Below, in pieces: positions 58,909-64,000 of a stretch of 64,000 nt of DNA. Source of the stretch: Taenia hydatigena (taxonomy: Eukaryota; Platyhelminthes; Cestoda; Cyclophyllidea; Taeniidae); the NCBI GenBank assembly GCA_036345935.2, contig JADWOT020001531.1:1-64000 (forward strand). Direction: 5' to 3'. Numbering within the stretch: the stretch's first letter is position 1; each line of letters starts with the position of its first letter. The position numbers were made by a program, and so were the translations under genes. The notes below the pieces were generated by a model, which was not told where the DNA came from, made no database searches, and saw only the letters and a list, made by a program, of their open reading frames with translations.

Positions 58909-59816
58909 AATAAGCTTCTAGAACACTTGGCTCCCTGTGTCCTCACCAGCAGTGAGTGTTCATGACGTTGCTCAAGTACTTACCCATCATTCCCAACAAT
59001 CCTCCCCTTGTGGGTCAATGATAGAGGACTCTGAAGGCTCCAAATTTTTCATCAATATCTCCCAAGGGCATAGTGAAATGCGCCTATTTACTCTTTTCGA
59101 GCCGTTTGGGCGAGTGTTGAGTGTAGAGATATTTGTGATCAGAGAAACAAACCAGAGCAGTGGCTTCGGTGCGCACACACATTAGATTGATTGTTTGCTA
59201 ATTTCCACTTTCTCAATTAATTGCAGTGTGCTCACCCACAGGCTTGGTTAAGCGTACAAGTCCTTTGAGTGTGCAGAACGCGATATTTACGATGGGCGGA
59301 GAAGTTGTGAGAAGGAAAGGATTAAAAGTTCAGCTGAAGTACTCCATCAGCATACCTAATTTAAGCTCCAGGCCTTAAGCACTGCCATAAGTCCTGTCGG
59401 TGTGCTTTTAAGTATTTTCCTTTTTCTCATGAAGGCCAATTCGAATTATGTATTTTAAGTGTTGACGGTGCGTAGTGGACTGCCGATTAATTCTACAGCT
59501 CACTCTCCTCAGTCCCTATCAGTTTTGCTGAATGATTCATAGCCTTAAGGGTAATTAATCCGCCGTATTAGTAGCATTCAAATCAATTTCAAATATCCAT
59601 TTTGAAAACATTTATACAGGCTTTTAGTGACCCACTATGATGTTGTAGGTTTCACCTCTCAGTGTTTGCACGAGTGTAATCAGTGTCCTCACCGATGGTG
59701 TTGCCCTCAACTCCTACACCTTTGTTGTGTTGCGCGACTACCAGTTTGAATGAATTTGTGGTGAATGTACTTCACTCAGCTCTACCAAACTGGTGTAAGC
59801 AACTTAGCTCTCCACA

Positions 59817-60044
59817 TTGCGAGTCATGCCCTACACGGGTTTCAAATGCTCCTCTTCGCTTGCTTCGGATTGTGCAAAGTTTCGCGCCTTTAATCGTATC
59901 GTCACAAGTATTCTCTCTCAGGACTCGAATGATCTACTTTTGATGAGCCCTTCGCTCCTTGCAGCACAATTGTTTTATATTTATAGGGAAGTAGGGCTCC
60001 ACTGTAACAACCATTATGCACATGTAAAATTTCAACATCTTTGA
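59817..60044 (+). CDS. Arm 2 copy of the 75-codon frame
   Basis: Partner of 29,281-29,508 with four replacement differences and the same TGA stop. Confidence 0.35.
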   Translation: MRVMPYTGFKCSSSLASDCAKFRAFNRIVTSILSQDSNDLLLMSPSLLAAQLFYIYREVGLHCNNHYAHVKFQHL

Positions 60045-61048
60045 TAAATACATATTTTACCACTCTACTGTCGTTTGATTTAAAGGAAGTACTTTGTCAA
60101 TTTTCCGGGACACTAATGGTCACCTGTGTTTGAGGAAATCAATCCCAAGTGCCTTTTAACTAAGGCTCTTGGAGGATGCATTCATACTTTTCCTCAACAT
60201 AGATTTGCAAAATAAGTATGTGTGTGATCTGTTTGACGAAGAGCATGCATGCTTAAAGGGAAAGTTGCGGTCTCTGATACTTACTCTCATTTAGCGAACG
60301 ATGTGAGCATCACATGCTTGGTATCTTCTGCAGCTCTCATGCATGATATTTATAAAACATCCAATGGCTATATACGGCAGTGTACCCTCTTTTAAAGCCA
60401 TAGTAGAATATACTGTCACATATTCGCAAGTCAGTTCAGCAGTTCCCGAAATATTCGGCTGTGCAGAATAACAGAGAATGTCTAACATTTGACGAGGGTC
60501 ACCGAACATTGTGCGATTTTTAAGTGTAACAAAGTCGCAATTAGTAACGTTCCTCATTTCTGCCTTGTTTTTACCATTGCATACAATTCGTACCATACTG
60601 GTTATCACTAGCGTTTGTCAGGAAATGGTGTCAAATTCTTGGTTGATGCCAATTTATTTGCCACATGTATAGCACTCCAATCCTTCCGAAAATTCACAGT
60701 GGGCCATGGTAGGGCGATAAAATGTTATATGACCAATGTGTGGAAGCAGCGTAGCTATACGTCATTAGTCTACTATCTGATGTGTTCTCCCTAAAGATAT
60801 TCATTGAATGATGACAGCGACCATCCGATAGTGACTACTAAAATTGTTGAATCCCATGCTCACCATCCACTCACCTGTAGCCACTTTCATTGCATCGCCC
60901 CCTATGGCGAGTCACTTTGTTCCATGCGGAGGAGGCAGCATTTCAGTGCTCAGAGTACAGTCTCACTTAGGAGAGAGATGAGCATATAAGGAGAAGACTG
61001 TTCAACTGCTTCTTAGTGTGAGCCTGAGAGTGCATAAATGCGGATTCG

Positions 61049-61306
61049 TCATTTGCTCGTCTGCCATCGAGGCCAGTGATACCCACAGTGCATGCTGCGG
61101 GTTATAATGACCCAAATGAACTTGTTTTTTCGCAAAATTCTAGTTTTGCTAATTTGAAATTTATACCGAAACCGACTACCATTCGCCCCACAGAGAAGTT
61201 GTTTGCGCAAGTCGAATGAGGAAGAAGTTTGATGGAAGGGACGTCCTGGAAATGCTCTTAAGAATTTTGAACCTGGTGATAGTGACCTCGCGAGCAGCGC
61301 TTTCAT
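61049..61306 (-). CDS. Arm 2 copy of the mitochondrial-presequence exon
   Basis: Base-for-base identical to 28,019-28,276 although the flanks differ between arms. Confidence 0.4.
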   Translation of the reverse strand: MKALLARSLSPGSKFLRAFPGRPFHQTSSSFDLRKQLLCGANGSRFRYKFQISKTRILRKNKFIWVIITRSMHCGYHWPRWQTSK

Positions 61307-61826
61307 TGAAACTCATCCAAATTTAACCCTTCTCACCACACTCAGCGTCCAGTAAAAGGGGTATCTGTGCCTCTCTGCAAAACAGGGGGTTGCAGTAAGC
61401 TTATAGAGATGATGATCCTTCACAGATCCACTGCTAACCAATCATCCGTGAACTTAAACCTAGCATCGCCATCGCCTTTTGACACACCTCATTTTGGCGG
61501 TCGGCTATAAGCTTTGGTGTTTACTAATTGGAAGCTAGCGCAATTTTGATTGTTTGGTAAAAGAACTTATTTATTTTCACCGCTATATTATTAAGAGCAT
61601 CAAAACTTAACTGCATTCTGTTGTTTTGACTGCACTTTACACTCATTGTCCAATATACTGGTCTAAAATATGCCAAATTTAATTGTGTAGGACAAGGTGT
61701 GATTTCGTTAGAACTGTTTAAACTACAAGCAGGTGACTCCACTCGAAGTAGACGAATCATTGTTAAAGAATGGAAAGACTGAGAGTAATACCAATTTAAT
61801 TTAAGACATGCTAAAGACAATGTTAC

Positions 61827-62048
61827 CTGTCATCAGTTCGTTAGTGATTTTACGGCAAATTATCAGGTACCGCATGGAATTCCATCTACACTCCCAGGCA
61901 TTGGCGAAGTTAGTGGGTAGAGGAGCAACATCGAGATGTGAGAAAATGAATGCATGCAGAGGTGAGGGGACGAAAGTCTCCTTCTTTGGAGCGCAGCATT
62001 CCGCTGGTGACGGCGGGGACTCGATGGTAGGGGGCGATCGCATGGCCT
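61827..62048 (-). CDS. Arm 2 copy of the 222-nt exon
   Basis: Both splice sites are kept (TTTGCTATTGTGCACAG acceptor, GTAACA donor). The differences are L/P, R/C and one silent Thr codon. Confidence 0.55.
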
Positions 62049-63323
62049 CTGTGCACAATAGCAAAGGAGAGCGTTTGTGTCATACCGAGCGCGACCAATT
62101 TAATTAAACTGAGGCTATATTTTAATGGGAATAGGCGTGCCAATCTAGCACGTGATTGTCGTTTCACATGCAAAATACACCAGAGTGCTTTTCTTCAACC
62201 TGATTCAATTCCACGGTTTTACAAGTCCCTTATAAACTTAGCACTGAGGCTCTACTATAAAGGAAATCGAGTGTAAGCAACGTCATTACGATGACACAAC
62301 TATTGTGTGAAAGAACGATATGGTTGCTATGAGGGTTTACAGCGAGTCAAAAATAAAATTACACAAGTAAAATTTTATCTTTACTCAAGATTTGCATGAG
62401 AAAAGAAGGCAGGGACAGTCCCAACTATGACTAAGATGGTAATAATAAGTTATAAAATAATGATAACTAATAAGGATAAAATGCATTCATTGTGCTCTTA
62501 ACCCATAGATCACCAGGCAAATTCTGTATCCAGACCACATACAATCTATGCCCATTTTGCAGTTTTCAGTATTGCAAATCGTTAAGAGCTGTACCGCTCA
62601 TTGAAATCGTTTTCTGTAAAAGCCTTGGAAACTAGGTTTCGCACATTTGCGACGTCAAGTTGAGAAAGGTGTATGGTAATTTACAATCCTTTTCATCGTT
62701 TATGAATTCGGCTGGCAAAAGTAGATTACTTTACCTTACGACTTGGCACTTAACACTTTTCCAAAGACGAGCGCTTACCTTAGAATGAAATCTACCTTTA
62801 GTGGTGGGCAGTTCTAAATTAACTCAAAAAGAACCACTTACATTCCTAGTCTGAACTTTTGTCCTTTGCTAAGGAATTCACTAATTCTGCTGACATCCTC
62901 TCCATCGCAAACTCACAGAGCAAAGTATAGGTCCTGAAATCTTGCGCGCAGAGCTACATTCCTATCGACAAGTGGAAAAATCCAATGAATTTTGTCAGTA
63001 CAGAGGGAAATCCTTCACGTACAGTGTCGGACTCTTACACAGAAATGGGTTCCTGCCGTAATGATGCTTCCCTAATATTCCTTTTGTCTACTGATGCCTA
63101 ATGCATGCACTCAAGCTTGCTTCGAATCCAAGGTAAGAGCGTTTAACATATGTTAAGTAAAGAATATAATGATAAATTTGATAGCATGAAGTTAAGGCAA
63201 GTCTGCCCACATCAGGGGAGTCTCCAAAGATGTTCGCAGCAATGAACACGATGGCAAACAAATGTCGGCAGAAGCGTAGGGATTTCAGGTTGCAAAAGAC
63301 TATTCTAGTGAGCTAGGACAAAA

Positions 63324-63479
63324 TCACAATGGCAAGCATGTGTAGCCAACTTCAACAGCCGCTTTCATTTTCTGGGTTTGGCTGAGGACGTCGTCCACGC
63401 TTTGCCTATCATTGTTGATGCTTACATGGAGAACATTTTGGAAGGGCCCGAAGAAGGTGATTGAGCTTTCACGTTTCTT
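63324..63479 (-). CDS. Arm 2 copy of the terminal exon, 15 bp shorter
   Basis: The acceptor and stop are kept. Five codons are lost in frame (after QSV) and several residues differ from arm 1 (K/E, N/T, Y/H). Confidence 0.45.
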   Translation of the reverse strand, partial: KKRESSITFFGPFQNVLHVSINNDRQSVDDVLSQTQKMKAAVEVGYTCLPL

Positions 63480-64000
63480 CTGTAAGGTAAATGATGAGAA
63501 AGCAGGCAACAGCTATAGAGTCAACCCTTTGACTGCCTGATTATGGTTTGGCATTGCGGTTTATTAGCTGAATGGGATAATGGCTACAGAATGAGTCTCG
63601 TCATTTAGTAGAAGGAGGCACTTCCATCAAATATTAACTATGCATCTACAAACACTAAAGCGCGTCTACTTTGACAAGCTAGGGCCACTCTCAAGTCGCA
63701 ACCGAGTCAAGTCAATGCGGCAACCTGATTTTAGGCTGCGCCAGTAACAATTTAAGCTAGAACTTCAATGTGGCACTTGAATTGGTAGTAAGGTTTCAAA
63801 CAGATGAACAGTCCAGATGGTCAGTAGCTGTACGACATCAAGTGGGCGAAGAGTCGCATGGTCGCAAGTGGCTTAAAGCAGAGATGGGAAGGTAAGGAGG
63901 TGGAAATATGAACGAATAATTCAGCAACACTTTTCTTTTAATATATATCATCCCCAACTCTGTTAAAGGAAGAGCTGTGGCCTCCGCTTCTTTACCATTT

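Larger units (their letters stand above)
47491..64000 (-). repeat. Large inverted repeat, arm 2 (16,510 bp in window)
   Basis: Reverse-complement partner of 25,311-41,835. It reaches the last base of the window still matching, so its outer end is not seen. From 47,491 to about 56,064 I found no substitutions against arm 1. From 56,065 outward there are scattered differences, mostly single bases. Confidence 0.98.

Noticed and set aside
1..64000. CRISPR array, bacterial operons, rRNA genes, telomeric repeats or a viral genome.
   Set aside because: No regularly spaced repeats, no ribosome-binding sites with long ORFs, no rRNA cores, no TTAGGG-type arrays and no viral gene set were seen.

Overview
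The window looks like intron-rich nuclear DNA of an animal. The evidence is sparse coding sequence, GT-AG introns of about 50-115 bases behind long pyrimidine tracts, tRNA-derived SINE-like repeats, and a decayed Ty3/gypsy pol fragment. Many exon candidates are very short. That style, together with the gypsy fragment, would suit a parasitic flatworm, but I cannot fix the taxon. Nothing bacterial is present: no operons, no CRISPR array, no long uninterrupted genes.

Layout. (1) Positions 1-19.4 kb hold mainly plus-strand exon candidates. These include a chain at 0.65-1.81 kb ending at a stop that overlaps AATAAA, chains at 2.9-3.4 and 4.7-4.8 kb, a signal-exon duplication at 6.1-7.1 kb, an armadillo-like exon pair at 10.3-10.6 kb, a membrane-segment chain at 13.9-14.3 kb, and a last exon with a poly(A) signal at 19.2-19.4 kb. 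A gypsy relic (minus strand, 16.0-16.6 kb) and two tRNA-Arg relics lie among them. (2) Positions 20.2-23.0 kb hold minus-strand coding-like exons, one of them 157 codons long with no early ATG. (3) Positions 25.3-64.0 kb form one large inverted repeat. Arm 1 is 25,311-41,835, arm 2 is 47,491-64,000, and both continue past what the window shows. The spacer is 5,655 bp. Positions in the two arms add up to about 89,311-89,326.

Inside the inverted repeat the inner 8.6 kb of each arm (33,257-41,835) is free of substitutions wherever I compared it. The outer part differs by roughly 1.5% in the open frames I compared base by base. The step is sharp, at 33,256/56,065. Each arm carries the same candidate genes: a 127-codon ATG frame in a good start context, a 222-nt spliced exon, a first exon resembling a mitochondrial presequence, and a membrane-protein-like frame. 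Each arm also carries two tandem tRNA relics. The spacer holds two inverted copies of a tRNA-Val-like SINE, tRNA-Ala- and tRNA-Thr-like relics, and two exon candidates.

Most gene calls are exon candidates read from splice signals and open frames by eye. I recognised no full-length known protein. The inverted repeat, the SINE pair, the gypsy relic and the tRNA relics are the firm parts of the annotation. I cannot exclude that the palindrome is an assembly artefact.
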